Positions 18,390-25,855 of a DNA stretch of 64,000 nucleotides are shown piece after piece. The notes below the pieces were generated by a model, which was given only the letters and a program-made list of their open reading frames with translations, ran no database searches and was not told where the DNA came from. Origin of the DNA: Paenibacillus xylanilyticus (GTDB lineage Bacteria; Bacillota; Bacilli; Paenibacillales; Paenibacillaceae). The stretch covers positions 523,384 through 587,383 of the forward strand of contig NZ_JABMCB010000190.1 of assembly GCF_013359935.1 (NCBI RefSeq), given 5' to 3'. The translations under genes were made by a program, and so were the position numbers. Position 1 is the first letter of the stretch. Every line of letters starts with the position of its first letter.

Positions 18390-18446
18390 ATGAAGAAAAT
18401 TTATGGAGTGATGGTATCCAGTGAAGTACAACCAGCCGTAGATTAG
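18390..18446 (+). CDS. Possible 18-residue peptide
   Basis: ATGAAGAAA... encodes MKKIYGVMVSSEVQPAVD and is preceded by AGGGGGGGATGATTG, a strong ribosome-site-like run about 7 nt from the ATG. There is no homology I recognise. It could be the start of a truncated gene or chance. Confidence 0.2.
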   Translation: MKKIYGVMVSSEVQPAVD

Positions 18447-18475
18447 TTTTTAATCAATAAAGGAAATAAAAGCAT

Positions 18476-18579
18476 AAAAAAACACACCCTCGTTTGGGAT
18501 ATAGCTACTCTCCTAGATAAACCCCTTCATAAATTGGAGGTTTATCAGTAGAAGAAAGCTATTTTCCAAAAAGGATGTG
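18476..18579 (-). terminator. Long-stem terminator of the 5'-nucleotidase gene
   Basis: Imperfect stem of ~45 bp. Outer arms CACATCCT.../AGGGTGTG and inner perfect GATAAACC/GGTTTATC enclose a short loop, and seven T follow on the minus strand. It lies just past the 5'-nucleotidase stop. The length is unusual for a plain terminator; a small hairpin element is possible. Confidence 0.7.
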
Positions 18580-18617
18580 CTCTCCTGTTTTAATATATGG
18601 TCTGAATAAGTTCTATA

Positions 18618-20741
18618 CTATGAAGCTTTTGCTGCAACAGCTTTTTGAATTAGAGCTTTTGCATCGTTAGTGGACAGGCCTTGTTTAGGCTCGAGCAAAT
18701 TGCCCTCTGCTGCTCCAAGAATTCCTTTGTCAATCAGGTTAGCCAACGATTTAACCGCATAGGCAGACACGGTTTTGCCATCTTCGAAACCTGCAATGAT
18801 TGCAGCAGCTTCTTTATCTGAGGCTGGATTGTTCAACAATTTAGCAAGGATGGTAGCCGCTTCTTCACGAGTGATATCACGATCAGGATTGAAGTTGCCA
18901 CTGTATCCTTGAATGAATCCAGCGTGAGTCGCTTCAGCGATTGCATCCGCATATGCAGCATCAGCAGCAACATCCTTGAATGTAGGTGCTGTAGCAACTT
19001 CGTTTAGTTTCAACATGTCTACCAGAGCACTTACAAAGTCAGCACGGGAGATGAATTCTGTTGTTACCGGCGTCTCTGGTTGTTCTGTAGGCGCAGCTAC
19101 ATTCGTAATACGTGCTTCTGTTTCAGCTTGAATAGCGCCGCCTTTATACGTATCTACAATGTACTCATAGAAAACATCCAAATCGATAGGACCTGCCAAG
19201 GATGATTTGGCATCCACCAGCACTTTATAGTTGTCTCCACCTGCAGCCATAAAGTTGTTAACTACAGCCGTGTATGTTTTTGCAGGATCAATAGGTGTGC
19301 CATCTTCAAGACTAAGACTCGTCACACGTTCTGCAACTGGCTTATTGAAATCTGCCGTATATTTCAGGCCAGAGATTTGTAGTGTTTTGGTGTTTGGTGT
19401 ACCGTCCGCATTGGTTCCCCATTGCTGCTCCAACAAGGTTTGAATTTGTTCACCAGTCAGCTCAAGTTTCACTAACGTATTTCCAAAAGGTTGGATTTTG
19501 GCAAGATCAGCAAAGGTCACATCACCTTCTGGCAGATCGGCACGAATACCACCTGGGTTCATAAATGCAAAGTCAGCATCGCTTGCGTTATCACCAAAGT
19601 CTGCTTGACGCATTGCATCTGCAATGAGGTTTCCTAGAGCTGCTTCGTTATTGTAAGCATCTGTGCGAGTGACAGAACCATCTGTTGTACCTACTGGCTT
19701 GGTTAGCTCAGGATGCTTGTCCAATGATTTTTTAATAATAGCCAAAGATTCAGGGTCTTCTTTTACACCCTCTTGGAAAGTCGTTGTAACTGTAGCTGAT
19801 TTTTCGGTTACATCCCCAGTCGTAGGGTCAATCATCAACTTGATATCTTCAAATGCCGTACCATAAGAATACGCTTGAACGACCAATTTTCCATTCACTT
19901 CACCGTTAGCCAAAGCGTGATTGTCACCTGCAACGATAACATCAACAGGGGAATCTGCTGGCAAAGCCTTTGCCAAATCAGCTGCTTCTCCAGTGGTTAC
20001 GCCTTCTTTGGTCGTTGCTGGATCATGCGCCAGGACGATGATCGTCTCCACACCTTGATCTTGCAATTCTTTTGAATATTTATTAACGGCTTCAACTTCT
20101 TCTTCTGCGCTTAGGAAGCGCACGCCTGCTGTACCCGATGGGGAAACTTTAGCCGGTGTAGATTTCGTCACCAATCCGATAAATCCAATTTTGACGCCGC
20201 CCACTTCTTTGATCACGTATGGCTTAATCAATGTTTTGCCCGTGGCAGTTTCGATCACATTTGCATTCACATAATCAAATTTTGCACCAGCATGAGTGAC
20301 CTTGCCTTCTTTTGGATCAAGGCCGCCAAAAATCTGTGCTTTTAATGCAGCAATCCCTTGGTCAAATTCATGATTGCCCAGAGAACCTACATCGAAGCCC
20401 ATCATATTCATCCACTCCATGGTAGGCTCATCCCGATCGAGAGACGAAACTGGAGCAGATGCACCAACAGAGTCTCCATTATGGAAGAGTAGGGAGTGTT
20501 CATATTTGGCCTGAGCTTCTTTTAGATATGTAGCGAGAATTGGAGCCGTTCCTGCCTTTTTATCACTAACCATTGATGTGGTATCGAGCTGACCGTGCAG
20601 GTCATTGATTCCGATCAAGTGTACTTCTACATCTGTGCCTGCAGCAGAGACAGGACCTACCGCACCGAATAGTTGAGAAAGTAACAGTGCAGTAGTAGCC
20701 ACACGAATGGTGCTTTTACCCAGAACTTTTTTCCATGACAT
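18618..20741 (-). CDS. Surface 5'-nucleotidase / 2',3'-cyclic phosphodiesterase with SLH domains
   Basis: 707 residues: signal peptide (~1-33), calcineurin-like metallophosphatase domain with LIGINDLHGQLD, NGDSVGASAPVSSL, GNHEFDQG, AHDP and GDNHALANG metal/catalytic motifs, then the 5'-nucleotidase C-terminal substrate domain (SVTRTDAYNNEAALGNLIADAM, FMNPGGIRADL). About two to three SLH repeats follow from ~565 (FKDVAADAAYADAIAEATHAGFIQG) and anchor it to secondary wall polymer. It scavenges nucleosides and phosphate from extracellular nucleotides. Monocistronic, with its own terminator. Confidence 0.93.
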   Translation of the reverse strand: MSWKKVLGKSTIRVATTALLLSQLFGAVGPVSAAGTDVEVHLIGINDLHGQLDTTSMVSDKKAGTAPILATYLKEAQAKYEHSLLFHNGDSVGASAPVSSLDRDEPTMEWMNMMGFDVGSLGNHEFDQGIAALKAQIFGGLDPKEGKVTHAGAKFDYVNANVIETATGKTLIKPYVIKEVGGVKIGFIGLVTKSTPAKVSPSGTAGVRFLSAEEEVEAVNKYSKELQDQGVETIIVLAHDPATTKEGVTTGEAADLAKALPADSPVDVIVAGDNHALANGEVNGKLVVQAYSYGTAFEDIKLMIDPTTGDVTEKSATVTTTFQEGVKEDPESLAIIKKSLDKHPELTKPVGTTDGSVTRTDAYNNEAALGNLIADAMRQADFGDNASDADFAFMNPGGIRADLPEGDVTFADLAKIQPFGNTLVKLELTGEQIQTLLEQQWGTNADGTPNTKTLQISGLKYTADFNKPVAERVTSLSLEDGTPIDPAKTYTAVVNNFMAAGGDNYKVLVDAKSSLAGPIDLDVFYEYIVDTYKGGAIQAETEARITNVAAPTEQPETPVTTEFISRADFVSALVDMLKLNEVATAPTFKDVAADAAYADAIAEATHAGFIQGYSGNFNPDRDITREEAATILAKLLNNPASDKEAAAIIAGFEDGKTVSAYAVKSLANLIDKGILGAAEGNLLEPKQGLSTNDAKALIQKAVAAKAS

Positions 20742-20896
20742 GAGTTATAAAACCCCTCTCCAATTTCTGATCCTGAGATATTTTACCATAGATCAAGTCA
20801 GGAAAATCGCGAAATATATCAAATGGATGTAAAAAATTTTAGGATTGATAGAGAAGGGACATACCTGTGGCAATATAGGTACTACTCTAGTTTACT

Positions 20897-20924
20897 CCCT
20901 ACTTATGATACGGTTCTCCGTATC
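20897..20924 (-). repeat. att-like site A: displaced copy of the rlmH 3' end
   Basis: Minus strand encodes GEPYHK-stop (20917-20897). CCCTACTTATGATACGGTTC (20895-20914) matches rlmH at 19 of 20 bases. The site is also a perfect 9-4-9 palindrome (ATGATACGG/CCGTATCAT, 20903-20924). Interpreted as the chromosome-distal attachment site of the island. Confidence 0.6.
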
Positions 20925-20960
20925 ATTCTACAGGCGAAAGTCTTTAAAAAGTCTTCGGTG

Positions 20961-21197
20961 TTATCGGGCGGTGTTTGTGCAGTCCATCTCAATCGTGCTT
21001 TGGTAATACCAGAAGGCTCGCCTTTGAAGAGCGGAAGGGCTATTTTCCCATGACCCCATCAACCTGTCCTCTGTCGGCGTGGCGAAGGAGATTGCTGCCC
21101 TCGATTTTCCCGCTCTCCTTGTACGAGCGATTCGGTGAACATAGCTTTCGTTTTCTTGGGGAAAATCATAGACTGATAGGACTGTATATTCTCCCAT
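20961..21197 (-). pseudogene. DEAD-box RNA helicase relic (motif VI region)
   Basis: The frame VYDFPQENESYVHRIARTRRAG, continuing KSRAAISFATPTEDRLMG (about 21173-21054), matches the C-terminal RecA domain of DEAD-box helicases, where the consensus is DxPxxxExYVHRIGRTGRAG. Two key glycines of motif VI are replaced (Ala, Arg), and neither the rest of the helicase nor a plausible start remains. It is a decayed fragment next to site A. Confidence 0.65.
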
Positions 21198-21353
21198 ATC
21201 GATCCTTCTCGCAGTAAGATAAGCTTATTTTCATATATTGACAATTAAATGTGTTAGACTACAAAAGGAAGAATTGCCGATCTATAATAAAGAACGCCAC
21301 ACAACTGGATGCAGGCAGTTATTACGATAAACGTAGGTTAGAAAGGAAACACC

Positions 21354-22325
21354 ATGAATAGTTCCCTCAAGCAACTAATGAAATCATTATTAGCACCAGC
21401 GTTCCCAGGTGGAATCATAACCATTCTTATATTTTATCTTGATTACCTCCAATTCGAGCTTGTTGAAAAATTTCTACTGTTTGCGGCTTTCGTCATTGTT
21501 CCTCTTGTGATTTTACTTTTGAACCATGACGCAAAGAATACACATCAACGAATGATTTATGGTGCTATTAAATGGCTTCAATATCCCGCTGCGCTTCTTA
21601 CCCTGGCCTCGGTAATGAGTAGTAAGATGTGGGGGTTAGAAAGTACGGCAATCCCAGGGATACTGTCCCTTGGGTGGCTATTGTTCACACTGCTGCTTGG
21701 CATCTATGGCTTGACCACTATTGTGATCTCTAAAGGAAAAGCAGCGGAGATAGCGATTGGCGCCGGGCTCGTTTATTTTTTTATAGGGGGCATTTGGTTT
21801 ACCTTATATCAATATCAATTTGACCTCTTTGAAGCTAATGTGGCAACACACGCGTTAAGCTCTGTCCATTTTCATTTTTCATCTGCAATCGTTCCGATTT
21901 TTATTGGCGCACTGGGACGGATCATGACGAAAAAAAGCTGGTATCCCTGGGTTGTTGCCATCGATATCATCGGACCCATATTGATTGCTTTCGGTATGAT
22001 TTTCTCCAAGCCGATCGAGTACATTGGTGTCACTTTGTTCGCCTGCAATATTGTGGTTTACACCGCTTATCTCCTTGCGTACTTGAAGAAAAACGCACTG
22101 GATATTAAGGCAGCCTTCTTGTTAGGCCTTTCTTGCCTGGCCTTTTACACGGTTGTTGTCATTTCCATCTTCTATCCGTTACTGAAAAATATGTACTCCT
22201 TGACCATACTCGATTTTATTCCCATTTATGGATCTCTGCATGCGTTTGGTTTTGTCTTATGTGGACTGATTGGTTGGGTGTATATGGTAGACTTCATTAA
22301 GAAAAAAAAGATCGTCAAGTGGTGA
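21354..22325 (+). CDS. YndJ-like integral membrane protein
   Basis: 323 residues with about ten predicted transmembrane helices. Similar in character to Bacillus YndJ: a SSVHFHFSSAIVPIFIGALGR segment with conserved His residues within the membrane, and the preceding THAL. The biochemical role of YndJ is not known. The ATG follows AGAAAGGAAACACC. It sits inside the rlmH-linked island; the next gene is 125 bp downstream on the same strand. Confidence 0.6.
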   Translation: MNSSLKQLMKSLLAPAFPGGIITILIFYLDYLQFELVEKFLLFAAFVIVPLVILLLNHDAKNTHQRMIYGAIKWLQYPAALLTLASVMSSKMWGLESTAIPGILSLGWLLFTLLLGIYGLTTIVISKGKAAEIAIGAGLVYFFIGGIWFTLYQYQFDLFEANVATHALSSVHFHFSSAIVPIFIGALGRIMTKKSWYPWVVAIDIIGPILIAFGMIFSKPIEYIGVTLFACNIVVYTAYLLAYLKKNALDIKAAFLLGLSCLAFYTVVVISIFYPLLKNMYSLTILDFIPIYGSLHAFGFVLCGLIGWVYMVDFIKKKKIVKW

Positions 22326-22450
22326 ATGTGATTTTCAGGCAAACCAATCGGCTTTAATGAAGTAGTTTAACCAGGTTCGTGCTATAATGGTGTTTACCTG
22401 ATTAACATTCATCATTCTGCCGAGATGGCGATGATTAAGGAGATTGAACT

Positions 22451-22903
22451 TTGACGAACAACCATGATATTGGAGCAGTGAACGAACTACCGGAAAACTT
22501 TGAAGAGCTCAAACGAGCGGCTAATCGGTCGGCAAGCTGGAGAGACAGACTGAATGCGGTGAACGAATTGGGAAACTGGGATACCGTCCCTACCATACAG
22601 TTGCTACATTATGTTTTGAAAAATGATCAAGTGTTTCAAGTGCGCGAAGCCGCATATCTCAAGCTCAAGCAGTTGGATGAAGATGTACAAATGCCTGCCA
22701 AAAACAAAGGCGATCTGTTTAAAGGTCTTAACAAAATTTTGCTACGGATTAAAAAAAGCCTTCCTGAAGGTCACACATTTGAGCAATTTAAGGAAAAACT
22801 GCAAAAGACACGTCTGGATATCTATGATACTTACGAGGGCGACAAAGCTGCTGAGTTTGACTCCTGGCTCCATGGAGTTTGGGAGACATTAGGTAGAAAA
22901 TAG
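22451..22903 (+). CDS. HEAT-repeat protein
   Basis: 150 residues starting at TTG, supported by AAGGAG seven bases upstream. Residues ~30-80 (SWRDRLNAVNELGNWDTVPTIQLLHYVLKNDQVFQVREAAYLKLKQL) form one to two HEAT repeats. The C-terminal half is an amphipathic charged domain (LFKGLNKILLRIKKSLPEG). No catalytic motif; probably a protein-interaction module. Followed by a strong terminator. Confidence 0.7.
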   Translation: MTNNHDIGAVNELPENFEELKRAANRSASWRDRLNAVNELGNWDTVPTIQLLHYVLKNDQVFQVREAAYLKLKQLDEDVQMPAKNKGDLFKGLNKILLRIKKSLPEGHTFEQFKEKLQKTRLDIYDTYEGDKAAEFDSWLHGVWETLGRK

Positions 22904-22934
22904 CCGCCGTTCACCGTATAATAGCTGAGTACAA

Positions 22935-22959
22935 AGCCACTCCAAAAAAATGGAGTGGC
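22935..22959 (+). terminator. Terminator of the HEAT-protein gene
   Basis: Perfect stem GCCACTCC / GGAGTGGC with an A-rich loop, then TTCTTTATTTCTTCTT. Confidence 0.85.
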
Positions 22960-22963
22960 TTCT

Positions 22964-23123
22964 TTATTTCTTCTTCAGGGTCACCTTATTAACCGGACCT
23001 ACCGTCATATTCGAATCAGCGATTCGCCGCTTCTATATATTTTTCCACAAATTCATCATAAATAGAACGGTGTACATACATACGTTTGGCGATCATATAG
23101 ATCTGGCCTGACGGTTCCTCGTA
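22964..23123 (-). pseudogene. Aldehyde dehydrogenase relic
   Basis: Minus-strand YEEPSGQIYMIAKRMYVHRS and IYDEFVEKYIEAANR (23123-23019) match the ALDH stretch around GQICxAxKRxYVHRSIYDEFVEK. An in-frame stop at 23016-23018 follows, and a shifted frame resumes DSNMTVGPVNK, the next conserved ALDH segment. The catalytic Cys position (GQIC) is Tyr here. Only ~50 codons survive, with a frameshift and both ends missing. Confidence 0.75.
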
Positions 23124-23182
23124 ATGTATCTAAGCACAAAGTACAGTTTGACCACAAGATATACATATCAGTATAAACACAA

Positions 23183-23204
23183 CCCACTCCTTTGGCGGAG
23201 TGGG
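23183..23204. terminator. Hairpin between convergent HEAT and UMP kinase genes
   Basis: Perfect 8-bp stem CCCACTCC / GGAGTGGG with a 6-nt loop. T-rich sequence follows on the plus strand and a weaker one (TTGTGTTTAT) on the minus strand. It could terminate the UMP kinase transcript. It shares the CCACTCC stem sequence with the hairpin at 22935. Confidence 0.5.
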
Positions 23205-23278
23205 CTTGTATTTATAACTTTTCTTTTATGGAACTATCGTTCCGCTAAATCGAGGGAAAGTAGTATTTCTATCATATT

Positions 23279-24016
23279 TCATTCCAACTCTGAAACTGAT
23301 TCGCCACTAATTATCGTACCGTTATTCTTACCTTCACAAATTTCTTTCATCGAGCCTGGTTTATCGAAGTTAAATACATGCATTGGCAGACTATAGTCTC
23401 TTGCTAAAATGAAAGCTGATTGGTCCATTACCTTTAAGTTGTGTTTTAAAACGTCGTTGTAATGAAGCGAACGAAATTTCCTCGCATCTTTATCAAACTT
23501 AGGGTCTGCATTAAGAACACCATCAACACCTTGCTTTGCAACTAATAAAGCGTCACAATTAACCTCGATGGCTCTTTGTACTGAAGGATAGTCTGTTGTA
23601 ACGTAAGGTTGACCGTTCCCCCCTGCAAAAATTACAATATAGCCTTTTTCTAGATGGTGGATTGCTCTTAGACGGATGTATGGTTCTGCAACTGAAGTAA
23701 TAGGTATTGCCGTCATTACTCGTACTTCCTTTTTGGTCTTGGCTTTAAGAACTCCACGAAGCATTAAACTATTTACTACAGTCGCAAGCGTCCCAATGTT
23801 ATCGGCTTCTGCCCTTTCTATCCCCCAGCTTTCCGCCATATTACCTCTGAAAATGTTACCCCCACCTATAACTAACGATACTTCAACGCCTAAATTTACT
23901 ACTGACATAATTTCATCCGCAATATGGTCTAACATTTCTGGCTCAAAACCAAATTCAGATGTTCCTGCTACTGCTCCACCACTTAGCTTAACGAGAACTC
24001 TTTTGTACCTTGACAA
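23279..24016 (-). CDS. Divergent UMP kinase (PyrH-like), island-borne
   Basis: 245-residue amino-acid-kinase-fold protein phosphorylating UMP to UDP in the family. Recognisable: VLVKLSGGAVAG, LVIGGGNIFRG, ADNIGTLATVVNSLML, DGVLNADPKFDKDARKF and LKVMDQSAFILARD. It differs from housekeeping PyrH at KLSGEAL (Glu to Gly) and at the AGTGNPFFTTD loop (AGGNGQPYVTTD), and it is not in the usual tsf-pyrH-frr context. So it is probably a second copy with altered properties. A leader frame and terminator precede it. The ATG follows GGGGGTG. Confidence 0.85.
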   Translation of the reverse strand: MSRYKRVLVKLSGGAVAGTSEFGFEPEMLDHIADEIMSVVNLGVEVSLVIGGGNIFRGNMAESWGIERAEADNIGTLATVVNSLMLRGVLKAKTKKEVRVMTAIPITSVAEPYIRLRAIHHLEKGYIVIFAGGNGQPYVTTDYPSVQRAIEVNCDALLVAKQGVDGVLNADPKFDKDARKFRSLHYNDVLKHNLKVMDQSAFILARDYSLPMHVFNFDKPGSMKEICEGKNNGTIISGESVSELE

Positions 24017-24030
24017 TTATTACACCCCCA

Positions 24031-24067
24031 TAAAATAAAAACACTAAAGCAATAAATGCTTTAGTGT
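24031..24067 (-). promoter_or_regulatory. Attenuator-like terminator in the UMP kinase leader
   Basis: Minus strand ACACTAAAGCA - TTT - ATTGCTTTAGTGT followed by TTTTATTTT lies just upstream of the GGGGGTG ribosome site of the UMP kinase gene. As a Rho-independent terminator between promoter and gene it implies conditional read-through. The stop codon of a 26-codon upstream frame lies one nucleotide before the stem. Confidence 0.65.
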
Positions 24068-24068
24068 C

Positions 24069-24149
24069 CTAATGGAATGGAAATATGAAATTACGCAAGT
24101 CGACTGAATGTAAGTCTTCCGCTTCCACCTCATGCTCCCACCCCTTCAT
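24069..24149 (-). CDS. Upstream leader peptide of the UMP kinase gene
   Basis: 26 codons, MKGWEHEVEAED...FIFPFH, with GATGGAAAAAAC before the ATG. The end (NFIFPFH-stop) abuts the terminator hairpin at 24041-24067, so a ribosome paused near the stop would cover the 5' arm. This is the layout of translation-dependent attenuation, as in antibiotic-inducible resistance genes or amino-acid leaders. Function inferred from architecture only. Confidence 0.5.
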   Translation of the reverse strand: MKGWEHEVEAEDLHSVDLRNFIFPFH

Positions 24150-24359
24150 GTTTTTTCCATCAAGTAATTTTACATTACGTGAAGGTAAATTTCAATTACC
24201 ATAACCTACATATTTTACTTGTTATCGTATCGCTTTAAATTATATTCAAAGTCGGTCGATGGATGTGCTAACGCCATTTCTGAAAGTGCCAAGCACAAAT
24301 GATGTAAACTCCCCCCCACCCTTCGACACCCCACCAGACCGCTCCAGACTCCAGAAGCC

Positions 24360-24706
24360 ATGATGGGTATGAACGAACGCGCAAAACAAGGTAAATGGAA
24401 TGGTGGTATTGTACTAGGCTACAAATCAGTAAACAAACAACTTGTTACTGACGAAAAAGAAGCCTCACTTGTACGGTATATCTCTGACCTCTACATTAAT
24501 GGTAAAGGCTATAAAGCAATTGCTAACCAATTAAACAAAGAGGGGTACAAAAGCCTTCTTTGCAATTCCAACAGTACGGACAATTATTACTAATCCTTTG
24601 TATGCGGGCTTCATACGGTACAATCAAGTTGAAAATTGAAGCGAAAAGAGAAGGGGGGAGGGGGAAAAATGAAAACTTTACTCTTGTCCAAGGTGAGCAT
24701 GAACCT
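24360..24706 (+). pseudogene. Large serine recombinase relic
   Basis: MGMNERAKQGKWNGGIVLGYKS and the following SDLYINGKGYKAIANQLNKEGYK match the Recombinase domain of large serine integrases. A frameshift near 24548, then TVRTIITNPLYAGFIRYNQVEN, a stop, and a second shift into KNENFTLVQGEHEP continue the same family in order. The N-terminal resolvase catalytic domain and the C-terminal zinc/coiled-coil region are missing. It is the only recombinase trace in the island and could be the former integrase. Confidence 0.85.
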
Positions 24707-24727
24707 GGTAGGAGGGGTTAACCACAG

Positions 24728-24877
24728 TATATCTATTCTATAAACGGGAGTAACAGTATCGGTACTCGTTATGGTTCTCTTTTGTGGCAACCGACAATTA
24801 ACAGAGATTATAATGAATGTGTAGGAAGTGCTTTTGGTCCATTTGGTACTAGTAATCTGCATCTTCCCTATGAGTAA
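24728..24877 (+). pseudogene. Unrecognised C-terminal protein fragment
   Basis: A 49-codon open stretch with no start codon (YIYSINGSNSIGTRYGSLLW...GPFGTSNLHLPYE-stop) preceded by a stop. The residue composition looks protein-like rather than random, but I do not recognise the family. It directly follows the recombinase relic and ends just before the XRE gene. Confidence 0.3.
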
Positions 24878-24904
24878 ATAGATAAGTAAATAGAGGTGAC
24901 CCAC

Positions 24905-25759
24905 TTGAAAAAGAATCATTCTCCATCCGCATTGGGTGACTTCCTTAAATCGCGCAGGGAACGGTTGCAGCCTTCAGAGGCAGGGATCCAGCCGCTGCCC
25001 GGACGAAGACGCACTCCGGGACTTCGAAGAGAAGAAGTCTCTTATCTTGCCAATATAAGCGTGACTTACTATGCCTGGCTGGAGCAAGGCAAGGAGGTTA
25101 ATCCTTCGCCGGAAGTGCTGCTCAGTATCGGTAAAGCACTTCAGCTTGACGATGATGAGCAGAAGCATCTGTTCGATCTGGCCAATGTAGACAAGACAAG
25201 CGTTGTCACAGTGCCAAATAGCGAAGGGCCGGATATGAGAGTTTTGCAGCAAATCATAGATCAGCTGCATTATCCTTCTTTTATCACGGATGAAGGTACG
25301 GACGTTATCGTCTGGAATCGAGCGGCAGAACTGATCGTAGCCGATTTCGGCAGTCTGCCGGACAACGAACGGAATATGATGGACATTATGTTTTTAAAGC
25401 CGGATTACCGCAACAGACTGGTGAATTGGGAAGGCGCTGCCCGTTACTCTGTAGCCGTTCTGCGGGCAGGCTTCGATCTTTACAAGAACAACCCGTTATA
25501 TATGGAACGGTTTGAACGCTTGACGCGGGAAAGCGTGGAGTTCGTACATTTCTGGGAGCTATATGAAATCAAACAAAAACACGTAGCCACCGCTTTATTC
25601 CGTGTTCCTGACGCACAGGAGATGGAGTTCGAGCTCCACTCCGCGGCTGTAATCGATAATGACCCGGGACTGCACTGGTGTTTCTTTGTTCCGGTGCCCG
25701 GTTCAGGTACGGAGGAGAATTTATTACGTTTACTTGAGCAGGACAGGCAGCTACCGTAG
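24905..25759 (+). CDS. XRE-family regulator with MmyB-type ligand-binding domain
   Basis: About 284 residues. Residues ~5-80 are an XRE helix-turn-helix (LGDFLKSRRERLQPSEAG, RTPGLRREEVSYLANISVTYYAWLEQGKEVNPSPEVLLSIGKAL), followed by the MmyB-like domain (VLQQIIDQLHYPSFITDEGTDVIVWNRAAELI). This is a typical regulator placed beside a single oxidoreductase gene. TTG at 24905 is chosen over GTG at 24896 because GAGGTG lies six bases upstream of it. Likely controls the SDR gene 97 bp downstream. Confidence 0.9.
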   Translation: MKKNHSPSALGDFLKSRRERLQPSEAGIQPLPGRRRTPGLRREEVSYLANISVTYYAWLEQGKEVNPSPEVLLSIGKALQLDDDEQKHLFDLANVDKTSVVTVPNSEGPDMRVLQQIIDQLHYPSFITDEGTDVIVWNRAAELIVADFGSLPDNERNMMDIMFLKPDYRNRLVNWEGAARYSVAVLRAGFDLYKNNPLYMERFERLTRESVEFVHFWELYEIKQKHVATALFRVPDAQEMEFELHSAAVIDNDPGLHWCFFVPVPGSGTEENLLRLLEQDRQLP

Positions 25760-25855
25760 ACTGTTACTCCCGTTAATAGAATAGACATGCTGTGGCTAGC
25801 TCCCTCCAGTTGCTTGTATGATTCAGTGGAAGACAACGATTGGAGGGTGTTTAGC

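Larger units (their letters stand above)
18047..18617. other. Region between surface-protein gene and 5'-nucleotidase
   Basis: 571 bp. It contains the long minus-strand terminator at 18476-18579, a plus-strand 18-codon frame behind an AGGGGGGGA site (18390-18446), and the surface-protein leader. The leader includes an AGGAGG-rich minus-strand 30-codon frame (MEEVNKEG...NSFG, 18207-18115). No riboswitch class was recognised. Confidence 0.4.
20897..24906. mobile_element. Inner, decayed block of the rlmH-linked island (site A toward site B), left part
   Basis: This interval is dominated by gene relics: a helicase fragment, an aldehyde dehydrogenase fragment, a serine recombinase pseudogene and an unrecognised C-terminal fragment. 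Intact YndJ-like, HEAT and UMP kinase genes lie between them. Together with the XRE/SDR pair up to site B (26837) it forms one block bounded by rlmH-end repeats. Boundaries are inferred from the repeats. Confidence 0.5.

Noticed and set aside
24728..24877. Intact small gene
   Set aside because: There is no start codon after the preceding stop. Reported as a fragment only.
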